Source: Neurospora crassa OR74A (lineage: Eukaryota; Ascomycota; Sordariomycetes; Sordariales; Sordariaceae). Taken from it: DNA of 64,000 nucleotides. The notes below the pieces were generated by a model that was given only the letters and a program-made list of their open reading frames with translations, made no database searches and had not been told where the DNA came from. Of the stretch, positions 31,272-44,200 are shown one piece after another. The stretch spans positions 744,001-808,000 of the forward strand of contig NC_026501.1 of the NCBI RefSeq assembly GCF_000182925.2. Direction: 5' to 3'. The stretch's first letter is position 1, and each line of letters starts with the position of its first letter. A program made the position numbers and the translations under genes.

Positions 31272-34200
31272 TTAACGCACTCCAATGGGCGGACGAGGTC
31301 CAAGGCTACTCTGGCTGCTGTGCGCCGAAGGTTCCGATGACTCGAGCTGATGTGTAGAATCACCACTCGCCGCGCTGGCGCTTGCACTACCAGTCAGACT
31401 TCGAACATTTTTGGACATCATGGTCTCTGGTGGGTGGAGGGCGCTCACCCCGACATGCTGTTCCACATGCTGCGGCACGACCGCGTTTCCGTGTCCTGGG
31501 GGATAACGGGGCATGGGTTGCCGCATTCCATCCGGAGGCGACGGGCGCCCGCCGCCGTTCATGTATGGCGCGCTGTACCCGTTTGGTGGAGAAGGGCGAC
31601 CGCTACCGCCCCTCATGGATGGGCTGTATGGGTTCCCTGGTGATTGGCTGGCGCGCCTCGGCATGCCTCCGAGTGGCGGAGGGCCCTGAGTGTACTGCAG
31701 CTCATCCAGACGGGCGGCCGTCAAGGAGTTTGTCCTCGATTCCGCATGTATCACTCTCCGGTCCACTTCGCCATACCGATTTGAGGTGAAGCTCATCAAC
31801 GGATCGTCCAAAATGTCGTCGTGCAACCCCGGAATGTCGGCGACGATATGGCTCGATCGGTTCCGCCCAAACTTCGGCTTGAACCTACTACTCCTGGAAA
31901 CAGGCGCACCAGACTCGGGGTTCTTGCGCAATTGGTGCACGTCGCTAGGCGCTTTCCGGGTCTTCTTGGAAGTGACGCTCATCATGTCAAAGTTGTCGGG
32001 ATCGATCAATGGCACGGGAGGCGCAGAAGCCGGGTCATAGTAATCGTCGTCATCATCGTCATCATCAAAGCCGCCGTTAAACCTCGGTGGTGGAGGGCCC
32101 CTTCTGGATCCCGGCGGGGGACCGCCAGCAGCAGCAGCACGTCTGAGCCTCAATTCCTGCTCTCTCAAGGCGAGCTCCCGCTGCCGCAGCTGCAACTCCC
32201 TTTCCCGCAAGGCCAAATCCTGCGGCGAATAACCACCCTCGCCAGCTTCTGGAATGTCGTCGTATAGCACCAGATGGCTAAACTCCTCCAAGTCAGCTCC
32301 TTCCATTGACCCCCTCCTCGACGGCTGCCGGCTCCCACCGGTTGGTGGTCTAGGGTATCCGTTAGGTGGCGGTCCACCGCCGTTCATAGTAGGCCTGCGC
32401 ATGCCGGATGGCAAAGGTCCCAACTGCGAAGAGCCCCTAGGGCGCATCCGTGGCAGCCCGTTTCCGTTGGCCATGCCGTTGGCTACTGCACGTGGAGTGG
32501 CTGGCGGCCCCCGGGGCAGAGGGCTGCCAGAAGGCGACGCTGGCTGTACAGGGGGAGCCAGAACGTCCGCCTTGGGTTTGTTGCGGTTGGCGATATTGGT
32601 GTTGTGAAGAAGGGCGTAAAGCGTCTCGATTCGCGGAACTGACACCCCGACTTCCTGGGCTAACCTGATAGGCGAGCCGAGATATGTTTCAACTTCCATC
32701 GGGCGTCTTGCAACGTAATCCTGCCACATCATATTCTCCACCGTCGTCCTCCCGAATTCATCAATGGTGTTTTTCTTGAAATCGGGCGGAAACTTGCAAC
32801 CATGTGCTTCGGCCACGGCTAATAGCTCGTCAATGACATCTGATATCAGCTTGGCCACGCCCACCTTGTCGAGGAGCTGGCCATAGTTGGGGGTTTCGAA
32901 GAGCACTGTGAGAGGATGGAAAGCAATTGGGCTGCGATTCGATTAGCATCTCCATCTTGACCTGTCTGACCCAACGGTGAACAACATACCCAATAACTCT
33001 TTCAAACTGCTGTTGCCGAATGTTACTCGAGACCTTGCAGTCGACCTGACCAGTGCTGAGGGTCATAGCCAGTGCCTGCGCCATGTCTTCCTGTATCGAG
33101 GCCGGAATGTTGGAGCCTTTGTTTGCGGCGCCGACCCAGACTTCTGTTGAGCTCTTGTGTTCGAATTCGCTTCCTCCAAGCTGGGTAAGCTCGGCGCCGC
33201 AGACCAGCGAAAGAACTACATTAGTGGGGAATCGTTCTTCGATGGCTGACTCGAGGCCGAGCGAGTGTGTGGTATTAACAAGGATGCATGTGTGCTGCGG
33301 AGTGACGACGGAATCGATCACCGAGGCCAGGTCGTAAACATCGGGAAGGGCCTTGATACAGAGAATAACATAGTCGAATGCGCCGCCCTCTCTGCGAGTG
33401 GCAGCCTCTTCAGGTGTCCGGACCACTGCGTCATAGCATTATACTTTAGCACAATGGTTCCACGGTCGAGCGCACCACGCAAGGGCAACATCCTGGAGAA
33501 CACGAGAGCATCATGGGAAAGACCTACCATGACGGGGCTTGAAGCGCTCATTGCCAAAGACCGGAGACCTAGACCCAGCAACAACTTGTCAGCATTGATA
33601 TCCGGATGCGGGGGGATAACATTATTTGCGACTTTGTTGCGCCCGTGAAACGAGGAATCGAATTGGGAATTGTCAACGTACTTGAAGGAAATTCCGTATT
33701 GCGCAACGTGCTCGAAGCCAGTCTTCCATACTAGAGTGACGTCGCAGGCATTTGTTGCTTGGAGTCGCCATGACAAGAAGGCAGAAACCGAATTTCCGCC
33801 CACTGTAACAACCTTCATCAGCTCATTACTCTCAGACATGTCTGGTTTGCGCGTGTTCGAGAGCCGCAAGGGGAGCAGCTGTCATCCAAAAGAGAATAAT
33901 CAAGCAGGAAAAAAAAAAAACGAGTGTGGTGGTGACGGCAGGGTCAGTCAAGCAAAAGATGTTTCTGATCTCGAAAGTGGGAAAAAGTAAGTTGGACAAG
34001 TGGGAAGGCCGTCAAAGAGATAATAGCGTGTGTGTGGTATGGTTATGGGTAGGATAGCGTAGCCCACTTTCTTTCTGGTCAAGACTGGCTGGTCCCGGAA
34101 AGCTGGTGAAGCACTAGTGAGAGAAAAAGGTAGCGGGTACAAGGGATAGCATGGACACGAGAGCGGAGAACGTGGGAACTGGTACATGGGTGAAGAGACA

Positions 34201-34391
34201 GGGAACACTCGTTGCTGACTGTCGAAGTCAAGGCAGAGGGCCGGCGCCGAAACGACTCGACTCCATCCATTTTTTTTCGATGACCTGTACAGACCCAGTA
34301 CCCGTATCGTAGTGGTATCCATCAAACAGTGCTGAATATGAACTGGCGACTTACCTGACAGGATCTTAAGTCGGGGCGTCATGGGTGCCAT
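31272..34391 (-). CDS. Ketopantoate-reductase-like protein with long disordered tail, 764 aa
   Basis: Residues 1 to about 370 form an ApbA/PanE-like NADP-dependent dehydrogenase: a Rossmann start KILSVGGNSVSAFLSWRL, then DVTLVWKTGFE, then the C-terminal helical domain with FERVIGPIAFHPLTVLFETP and NTIDEFGRTTVENMMWQDY. By family it would reduce a 2-keto acid such as ketopantoate; the true substrate is unknown. Five exons (34391-34355, 33802-33682, 33568-33528, 33425-32990, 32931-31272) give consistent phases. Exon 1 is only 37 nt and exon 3 only 41 nt. Intron 1 is 552 nt; the others are 113, 102 and 58 nt. Residues about 390-764 are Pro/Gly/Arg-rich, with an Arg/Glu/Leu coiled coil near 445-480, an Asp run, and a Ser/Pro tail. 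The tail suggests a scaffold or regulated role beyond a plain enzyme. Confidence 0.86.
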
Positions 34392-36620
34392 TGCGGAGTC
34401 CCGAACCAGGATGATGGGCTGTTCAGGTTTCGAAGCTGCAACAGCGGCAGCCTTCTTTGGTGCGAATCGCTCAACCGAAAAGAGGAAGGACTGGCAGAAT
34501 TAACACCAACCTGAAAATCTGTCTAACCAAAGCGAGGCCTGTTCCACGAGCGAGCGCAACCAAGACCAAGTCCCCTGTGGCTTGATTACCTCAGTTGGTT
34601 GACGTGGGCCGGTGTTCGGGGAATGGATGATGCTGTCTCCTTTTCTTGTTCTTTTTTTCTTTTCTTTTTTCCCTTATTCTTTTCCTCTTTTCGTAACTCT
34701 AATTTCGAATCGAGTGTGGCTGTTACTCCGGTATCTTGTTTCTGTCTCTTCTTTTCTCCGATGTCTCTTGTTCGCTTGAAGATGTTATCGCTTCTCCCAG
34801 GGTGGGCGGTCTCGTTGTTGTCTTGGAAGCGGCGAGATTTATACACTCGAGCACAGCTCGCTTCGCTTTCTTTCGCTTCTTCTTTGTCTTATTGTTTGTC
34901 TTATTGTTGTCGCTGTTGTTGTTGTTGTCGTTGTGGTTATGGTTATGCGGGGATACTGTATGGACTCCTCTTCAACACGCCTCGAACGAGCGAGCGAGCC
35001 AGACAGCGTCACTCAACTTGACAGGGACAGTCGTGACAACGCAACGGCGGCGGCAGCAGTCAGCGACAACAGGGGCAGCAACAATGATAGTGACAGCATA
35101 CAGCAGCAATGCAGTGACCAACAGCAAAAGTCGGAGCAGCGATAAGGAATAGTCGCGGTTGTAGCTGGGAATAGGCGATCCTGGGTGCTGGGCAGCGCTA
35201 ATCAAGGCCTTCTTCTAACGGCTCCCAGTAGCGTCGGCCGGGTACATAGACTAAAACGAGCGTGACGCCTTGGCAGTGATGAAATGTGTTTTTGAAGAGC
35301 GAGAACGAGGCGACAGATGATATTCCAGACTTCCGATCTGAGGACCCTTGAGATTTGATCGGGAAGGGTTTGGTCGAGAAGAGGGAGCTGAGGCTGAAAT
35401 TCGAAACGGGACACGGCGAATGTGGTTGCTCACTGCTGTGACAAGACAGAGATCGGGGTCAATGGTACTGGGCCACAGCCACGATATTGAAGAGGGTACC
35501 TTAATCTGGATAAGGCGCGACGACCGACGGTTTCGACTTGTGCCTTGTGCGACCTTGTATACCGCGTGGAGCGAGCGTGTGTAGTGTGTGTGCCTAGTTT
35601 CGTGGCGGGCAGGTAAATGGGAGAGCAATGTAATGTAGGATGTAGCAAGTCTTTGTCTAGTAGCCGTTCGTAACTTGTGGTCGCCGGATAGTTCTTGGTC
35701 CAAATGGTGGTGGTGACGAGCCGTGGTGTGGTGTGCGTTTGCATGTGCCGCAGAGAAGGTAAACATGTAGTGCGAAGCGGAATGCACTAACAGCCGAACA
35801 GCAGCATCTGTAGCCAGTGGAGGCGATGAGATGTGACGATGGCGCCCGGGAGTGGTGAAGCTAGTAGTGCTAACGAGCGGACTGCGGACGGAATGGTTGA
35901 GCAATGCTGGTCGTGGTCCGTTGTCGTGTGTGTGGATGCTCGCTCGTGGGTGGATGGCTGGTGGATGGGCGATCGGTGTTGCACCTTGGCTTGGCGGTTG
36001 GTCTGAATCGGGCTTGGTGTCGCTCCGGCGTGTTAGGCCGTCCCTTTGGCAGGCTGGTTCCGTGGGTCGCTTGGGGTCCTGACAGGATGTGGATGGAATT
36101 GCGAGGCCAGCACCTGAGGGCTGGGGAGGTCCCGTCCTGGGCTGCGGCGTTGGGGCAAGGGCCAACCAAGGGTTGTGAAGGGAAGGCGCTGGGCGTTCGG
36201 GGCTTCAAGCGACTGGTGGTGGCATAGAACGAAGGAAGGTAGAAGGAAGAGAAAAGTTCGAGACAGCAATGCGATGACAACAATACATGAAGCAAGCAGA
36301 ACACAAGCCATATTACTTGCTGAATGAATGTTTGTCCAAAAAAGAGAATTCCACATCTTTCCTTTCTCTACGTACACCTCTTTGCGGTCGGCTGCCGGAA
36401 ACGACTGGGATCTGAATGGCGTTGTTTTCTCTTCCCGTTTGCTTGGGTTGCGGTTTTCTGGAGGCAGGGAGGCTCTCGGTGGCATGAAAGGCAGAAACAT
36501 CGGAAACCCCAGAGCATGTCGGATAAGTCCCTTCATCCAGATGTGCCCGTTCTCGCTGCACGTCAAGCAAAAGTCTACCTTGAGGTACCGTACCTTACTT
36601 GATGCCCGTCTGAAATGTCC
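34392..36620. promoter_or_regulatory. ATG-free leader and promoter of the ketopantoate-like gene
   Basis: On the minus strand the 703 bases upstream of the start (34392-35094) lack ATG, suggesting a long 5' leader. TTG/GTT triplet runs lie at about 34905-34935. A 304-codon minus frame at 35251-36165 begins with TTG, has no initiating ATG at its start, and is Pro/Ser/His/Arg low complexity, so I read it as promoter sequence rather than a gene. Confidence 0.5.
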
Positions 36621-39600
36621 AGCCGAACCTCCAACTGAATGTCAACTGATGCTGGTCGGTCCTATCGGTGAAAGAACCCGCTGCCGAGGGGACGTCTGTT
36701 CTCGTTCTGATATCGGCGACATGCGACGCCATAAACTACGGGGATATCGTGCAGAGCATGGCATGTGAAGGCACCTCTCACACTTCGTTTCCCTTGGAAC
36801 CAACATGACAGAGGACGAGATCACTCTCTTCTCTGTCTTTATACTTGTTTTACTTTTGAGCCTCTTATGAGGTAGCGATGGCGATTGATCGATATGCGCT
36901 TCCCACCGCTGCATTGTGCCCAAGTCGACGGCATACCATTGAAGTTTAATACTTGGCAGGAAGTCGATAACAAACATACAGGTGCGAACGGGCGGTGGGC
37001 AGGCTGGTTCGTGTTAAGAGGTTGCTCTTTGCTTCTTGCTTCCACTCCTGGGTGGCCTGGGGCGTCCTGTATCGTTCTTTCCTTGCAAACTGGCAAAAAA
37101 AAAGAAGAAGACTCTCCTTCTGTGTGCAAGCCCCGTCTCTAGAGATGTACCAACTGGTAGTGAAGTACCTGATATTGGTGTCTGCTCCTTGGGTCTGCAA
37201 TGATAATAGAGATGTAATTATTACCGTAAACAATTATACCTAACAGAGCCTCGATCGGGATCCAAAGCAAAGGGAGAAAGGCATTACCCTGTTCGATTAA
37301 GTCCAGGCCGTTACAAGTACACTCTGGGGCTGCTTAGAAATGCCCTGAAGAGCTGAACATGCCTTTGGTAGGCAGGCCAGCCTGGTACATGACAAGATGG
37401 CATAGCATAAAACGTGGCATAGGGAAGCCTCGTTTAATGAAAAGATGGGGGAAATGAAGGCGTCAAGGACACTTGGGCGTTTCCTTGTTGATTGATGGAC
37501 GTGCTTCTTCTCGTGAAATTTTTATTTCCTTGCCCTGTGTTAACGCTTTCAGCAGACGGGATGCAATGTTAGGTTGCTGGCAGCTGCGAAACTCGGGGGG
37601 CGCTGGACGCCGCTGTAATGAAACCTCCGTCAAGGCAGGGTCGGCAAGGCAGGGCAGGGCGGACACAGTGCGCATCCGTAACGGGCGCCAAGTGCCAGCC
37701 CTGAAGGATACGTGTATGGTAAGGTAAAGAGGAAGTGGGTCGTTACCGGTGCATGAGCTTCGGGAAAGCGGTAAGCTCCGTGCACTAACTTGAACCGTAC
37801 ATGCAACTTTTTTCAGCTGTGAACGTCCTGCACGGCGGGGGAGAGGATGCTTAACGAAGTGAACCAAGTGTTGCATCGCACACGATCTGTACATGTTCGC
37901 ACTATAACGATCAAAATTGTTCTTACTTCAATTCCTGATATCGATTTTATGCCTCCTACCTACCTATGTGCTTCTGCTTCGAAGGAACATGGCAAACCCT
38001 TAAAGCCGAGGTAAGTTAAAAATGGAAAACGGCCTTTTGGAGAACGCCGTGGCCACCAGGTCCACTCTGCTTGTGGTGACTTAGACAGTTGGGAAATGAT
38101 CCACCTTTGTTGCGTGTTTCTGTCGCCGGTTCCACTGAGCACCACTTGGTTAAGGTAACACAGCCCCGATCTCTGAAAACCAAAATCCCGTATTTGAGAA
38201 TCTGTAATTTATGGTTCGGACTTTATAAGACACGACGAAGACTGAAAAGTGAAGATAAGACTACCAGAATGAAGAACTGGAACCAGCGCTCAAGTACAGA
38301 ATAGGCTTGTTGTCTTGAATGTCAACTCCCGTGGCTAGATTAATTCGCAATGTTACAAGTAGAAACTTGGCTTGGTTCTGTACATAACGTGGCGTCGTTG
38401 AAGTAGGTATTCATTCACGTTGACTTCCCGGAGTGTTACAAAGTCTCGAACCAACGGCAACGGTTCCAAAAAAGGCTTTGATATAGTGTACATAGGTAGT
38501 GAACTCTGGTCATGCTCCGTGCCATGGTGCCAAGCTCTCCCAAGAATTGTCTTTCCCCATCTTGTCCCGAGGGAAAGGGAACTGAGTGAGAAAAGGGATG
38601 GGCGGATCACCAAGGAACTCCTGACGCGTCTTGGCCTAGGCCCGTGATATGCTGGGCGTGTATAAAGGGCTTTGCTTTTTTTACAGGCTCCATATCCTAT
38701 CTTATCCTTACAAAGTACGTGACACTCGCTCGCCAGCTCGCCCTGCCTGTCTGATATTGGATGACGCGGAGAATGGGGAGCTCCAGGGACGTGTGTTGCA
38801 GGCAGGTTGAAAAAGGCCATGAGGCTGCGGGGAACGAGTGTCCATCCCAAACCCCCCCCGTCAGCTCTGACGTTAGCGTTAATCTTGATAGACAGCGATT
38901 TTCCGTCGAGCAACATCTCCTCTTGAGGCTGTGATGGTTGAACAAATTCGACAGACGCTCAAAGATGACGACAGTACTGATATACCTACGTAGTACATAG
39001 CAGAGCTACCTACAATAAGTGATTGCAATAGGAGTTGCAAATCAGGGAACGCGCGTGGTAGGGTTTTCACCGCTCGGTAATACGGCATCAGAGGACGACG
39101 GTCAACAAAGTGCTGTGGTGTAACAAAACAATAGACCCTATCCGGGGTCCATTCCCTAGGTAGCTAAGGGCTCTGGAACCCCCGAGACTCTCTTTGCTTC
39201 TGGACGATGGAATTCAGACATGTGTAGCAGAAGACGTTTGCGGCCAAGAAGAACAATCTAGGCAATGCCTAGGCACGGGCTGTCTTCCTAGACCTTGTAT
39301 CTGGTGAGATTTCGATATTCAACTTTGTTGTGCTTCACACGTTCTTTTTTTCCCTTTCGGTAATGATAGGTCTTCCAGTACGAGACGGTATCAGATACGA
39401 TGGGCTCTTCGGCCCTGCCGGTGCAACACCAGCGCATCACCACCCACCACCCACGCGTACGCGGAAAGCATCGTACAGTTTACGAGTTCTGATGCTGTGG
39501 GTCAAATTATACATACACAGTGTAGCCCCACGCCGAGGCTCCGGGAGAACGCTACGGTGGGCATCAAAAGCAGGGGGATTGTTGACTGACGGTATAAGAC

Positions 39601-42600
39601 ATCATCGCTGATTTAGCGTTGCACTACTCCCAATTCGGTATCGCATCCAATCTTCCACAGCAGGTTCCATGATGCGAAGAGCGGACGCGTCTCGGGTGTT
39701 GGTGATGGTGTACGGTAGGTAGAGATAAGGTCAGAAGCAAGCCCGGAGCGGCCGACCGACAGGAGCCGTCAAGTGTGTGTCGTCGATGGCGCCGTCCATT
39801 GGCGAACGAGATCTTGACACGACGGTAGCAGGCTGCGCGAGTTATGGAAATGTTGCTTGCGGATTACGTGGGGTACAGCTCCAGCAGTGTGGTGCAGTTT
39901 GAAGGTTGTTTAAAGTTGCCGAACGGGTATAAGAGGAGTCCGGAGACTGCGATAACCAGAGCTGCTGAGTGGCTGGTGCGGATCGACCGGTCTGCGGATG
40001 GCCAGACCTCACGATGAAGAGGAGCAGTTCAATACTTGGCAGAGTCCTGATTGAGAATCCGGCGAAAAGGCTATCTTGAATGGTGGTGGATTTGCCGACG
40101 ACTCGTTGTCGTCCTTCTCCGCCACGGACTAGTGAAGTTCGGGGATGTGTGGTTGCGGCAGCAAGAAGGGACGGGCCAAAACTTGGAACAGGAAATGAGA
40201 TATTTCCACGGATTGGGATTATTGTTGTAGACTTTCGCTGGACGGGCAACCTGAATGCCTACCACTCTGCCTTATCGCCTACGGTGCGACCAGCCATGGA
40301 AGGTATCATTCGATTCGCGATCGTGCCTTTCCGTCCTCGTACTTTTAGTGGAATAGATTACTCACCTGTGCGAACTCCGTCTCTTTTGCCGCTGCAGTTC
40401 CCCGCTCCTTGTTTTGATGTTCCTGCACATCGATGTCGCTACCTCCTTCATAATTAAAAGTTACACTGGAATATCTCGGATTTGTTACCGAATTGGAGCC
40501 TGGAAGACTTTGCTAGTTTGCTGGAACGTTGATGCTTGAAGGCAGAGAAGAGAAACTGGGTCCCTCTTAGTCCAGGTACCTTGCTGCTTTGCCGAAAGTG
40601 AGGATGGTGATGGATCCCATCAAGGTATCCACACGATCTGGAAGCTTTTTTTTTTTCTTTCTCTGCTGACAATTGATGTTCCAGATGACCGGCTCAGGCT
40701 GTGCTGTGCATCTTCAATGCAAGCGTCTTTCATGACAATCGTTACGACGGGCTCTCCATGGAAATATCAGGGTTGATCACCGCCGTAGAAACAAGACTCC
40801 GAGTGTTTGATAGGCATTTCTCGCAGAGCGCATTGTACACTAGATATGGATACAGCGGTCTGATGTGCAGGTGGTCGTTGTTGTGCATCAATCTCCATGA
40901 TCACTCTGATGAACGAGTTTTTTTCCTGTCAATTATCGGAAGCGACGGGAGCTTGAAAAAAAAAAAAAAAAAAAAGTTTTTCCCTCGTTGTTGCTGGAGA
41001 GAGAGACGGCACCTTACCAGAACCTTCCTGGTACACTCAGCTAGGCAGCCGATGCCCGCTCTCGACATGTTACTTTGTTCTATTTCCATCTCGTTCAAAG
41101 CCCCAACCACCCCCGTCACCATCACCACAGCGTGTGTTTGCTACCTAGTCACCGCGCTTCTCTTCTTCCGCTCGCCGGCGGAAGTGGCTTGGCGGCATTC
41201 AAGGTGCCATGCAGTTGCTCGTCGATCGTGTCCAGTCCTCTTCTCGTCTCTTCACCGGCGCTGATAGGTATGACGCAGCGTGTGGGCCGCCCGTCTTTTT
41301 GCGCTATTCCCGAATTCAAGCCTAGGCTCAGGCTGAGGAGCGGCTAGCCAATGGAGATGGCCCTAGCTGCCTTGGCATCCGCAAGACGCGGCTCCACGCT
41401 GTTCCTGAGAGCCCCGCTTAATTTGCAGTTCCCTTGGTTGGTTCCTGCGCTTCTGCCTGTTCGCTGTTACCGCAAAGTGTTGGGGGCCACATGCAACCAC
41501 TAAACAACTTGGTCGAGATCGAGATCGCGTCCTCGATTGGGCATTCGAGCCACACACCTCAGAGCTCTTATCAGCCCGCTCTCTCTTCACCGATTCTTCC
41601 TCCTGCCAGATAAACACTCCCGGGTGCCGAGATCCTCGTTCCACCTGCGATGCCAGACGACCGCTGGTCGCGCGGTGCCGACGATGACAACGGCGACGAT
41701 AACCTCGACACCGTCCATCGCTTCACAAGCCCGTCACCACAGTGAGCACGGTTCGAGCCCATATACTGCGGTTGCGAGCAAAAGTAAAACCCCCTTGTCA
41801 GGTATCTTGCACGGACCACCACAGCCAGAGCTTCGTGAGCACTGTGTGTTCGACGACCTGATCCACGGGTTAAACTTACCCATCTCACCATAGTAATCTA
41901 CACTGCACTAAAGACGATAGACCCCTCCATCCTTGCTCGGCAACCAGGCGAGGCAGATCCACGTTCCGACGTTTCGATGTTCGCCAAAAAGATCGTCAAG
42001 CGGCATCATAATTCATAGTAACAAACTCGAGCGGTCCGCTCTACGCGCTTCTGGACCCATGTTTCACATCCGGCCCGTCGGCGGCGGAACCTCAACGATG
42101 CAGAATATCCTAAATGAAGCTTTTCAGGATCCCGGCGCCGTACCAGACAGGTGTGTTACGGCACCCAAAAACTTTGTGTAAACAACAAGTAAACATCATG
42201 ACCACCGCCATGTCGCCTCAGCCACTCGTAGCACCTTCACGCGGGACCCCCCCAGGCGCCATGCCATGCTGTACACATCAAGAGCGGACTTGGACCGTTC
42301 AAACGGCCAGTTTCAGTAAACATCAAGCAGGGCGCCTGGGGAAGCTGACAAGGACAGCAGTTCTCGCCGTAATACGTTTTCCGATTGGCTCATGATCGAA
42401 GTGTCGGAGATGAAGGTGTTCATATTAGTAGCAGTCATCAAGTCCTGTCAGCATTGGACGGACAAGCGCAACGGACCCTCCTGTCCGAATGTTCTGAACC
42501 CGCAACATGCTGTCATTGGCTTGGCTGTTAATGACCTGGCCAAGTTCGTGAGCTTGACACTGATATATTAAATGTCCGTTACGCGGTAAGAGATGAAGAC

Positions 42601-43627
42601 TCGACGACGGCTCTGCTTCTTATTGGTGCCAAGCAAGCAAGATCCAGTTCCGGAGTTGCAACAAGACGGACGGCGGGATGTCAACATATCAACAGTTACG
42701 GGTATCATTATTGTAGATGACTACAAAACCTCCATCAGGCTAACATTGGGAGCGGCAAGGCATCGAACAAGTCAGTACCAACAATTGCAACCGCAGGATG
42801 ACACGAACAGGTTACAATATTGCCGAGAACACAACACCATAGGCACCAACCGTAAAATGAGGTCTGCTCCTTCAATTATTTCCATACCAAGGTTCTTGTC
42901 TTCGTCAGACGGGGAATGAATGCTCTCTCCTACCCATAATTACGCCATCTGCAGCCTATCGATAGTGCCTCCTCGTCACAGTTGTTTTCTCTGCCGGACC
43001 AGGGCGGCGTAAAGACTCCGGCCAGTCGTGCCTACCCCTGAGAGATGCCTTGTTCCAAGCACCGTTGCTTCTCTTGACTTTCCCTGTTCTCGCCAAGAAT
43101 CACAGTTGAAGGAAACCACGACCGGACACGTAGCGGCGGAATCTCAGGGTAGGTCTCTCCCATCACACCGAGTAGACACTCACCATTGGATACCTATGTG
43201 TATGGGGTTGATGTAGACCCTCAGGAAAAGGGTTCACGCATGTCTCACAATATCATCCGGACGGTCACCGACCCTGAGCGAAGTGTTACTACTCACCTAG
43301 TTTCTCAGGTCCCGAACTTGAGGATTAGGATCTGGGAAACTGGGCCCCGACCCAGACCCTCGTTTTCGGGTCCACGTTCTTTTCTCAATGCCTTCCCGGC
43401 AAAACTGCACAATGCCCAGAAGAGAACGTGATGATGATCTTCGTCGACAGTTGTCAAATCGGCACGGAATCACGGAAAATCGGTTTATGCAGAAGCCAAA
43501 AAGTTCATGAATGTATGTACCCATGTCCACACTGACCATGTCCAGCTGTCTGTCTCTCTTGGCGCCAAGTCCCAAGTTACTTTTGTCTTTGACGGCCGGG
43601 ATGCTTCCATCACAGCTTCATGTCGAG

Positions 43628-43679
<52 letters not shown>

Positions 43680-44169
43680 AAAAAAGAAAAAAAAAAAAAA
43701 GGTGATCGCGTTCCTGTTCGACGGCACCCAGGGCACTCCCTGGTTTGTGAAGCACAAAGTCGGGGCAAATTCAGGAACAGAACAAAACCAACATGTCCTA
43801 GGTAACTGCCTGTCCCTGTCTTTCCTCAACTTCTGGGCAATTCCTAGAACAAAACAACCCCAAAGAACTCTAGGGCCTAGGCAACGTGTTTCTTCATGTT
43901 ATCGTAAATCCTATAGGCCAAAGATCTCATCGAGTTTGTCATGGACGAGCTACCACTCAAAATGGTTCGTTTCTTCTTCCTTTTCACAAGCTCTTCATCT
44001 GCCAAGTTTCTCGGCAGTTGTCTGCAACTATCTAGTAAGTCAATCAGCGAACTAGGATTATACCTGTAGGGAACACAAAGAACGAAAGAGAAGTCAGTCA
44101 ATTGCTTGGTTTCAGATGCGCTTTTTTTTTTCTTTTTCCCATCTGTCCGGACATTCATCAACGGGAAAA

Positions 44170-44200
<31 letters not shown>

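Noticed and set aside
35251-36165. 304-codon minus frame upstream of the ketopantoate-like gene
   Set aside because: It starts with TTG, has no ATG in a suitable place, and is Pro/Ser/His/Arg low complexity without domain signal; more likely promoter or leader DNA.
40701-41264. 187-codon plus frame
   Set aside because: Crosses a poly-A tract (poly-Lys) and has no plausible composition or domain.
41650-41893. Short acidic frame starting MPDDRWSRGADDDNGDD and the overlapping frame to 41893
   Set aside because: About 30 codons then a stop; a possible GTGAGC donor follows, but no joined exon or family was found.
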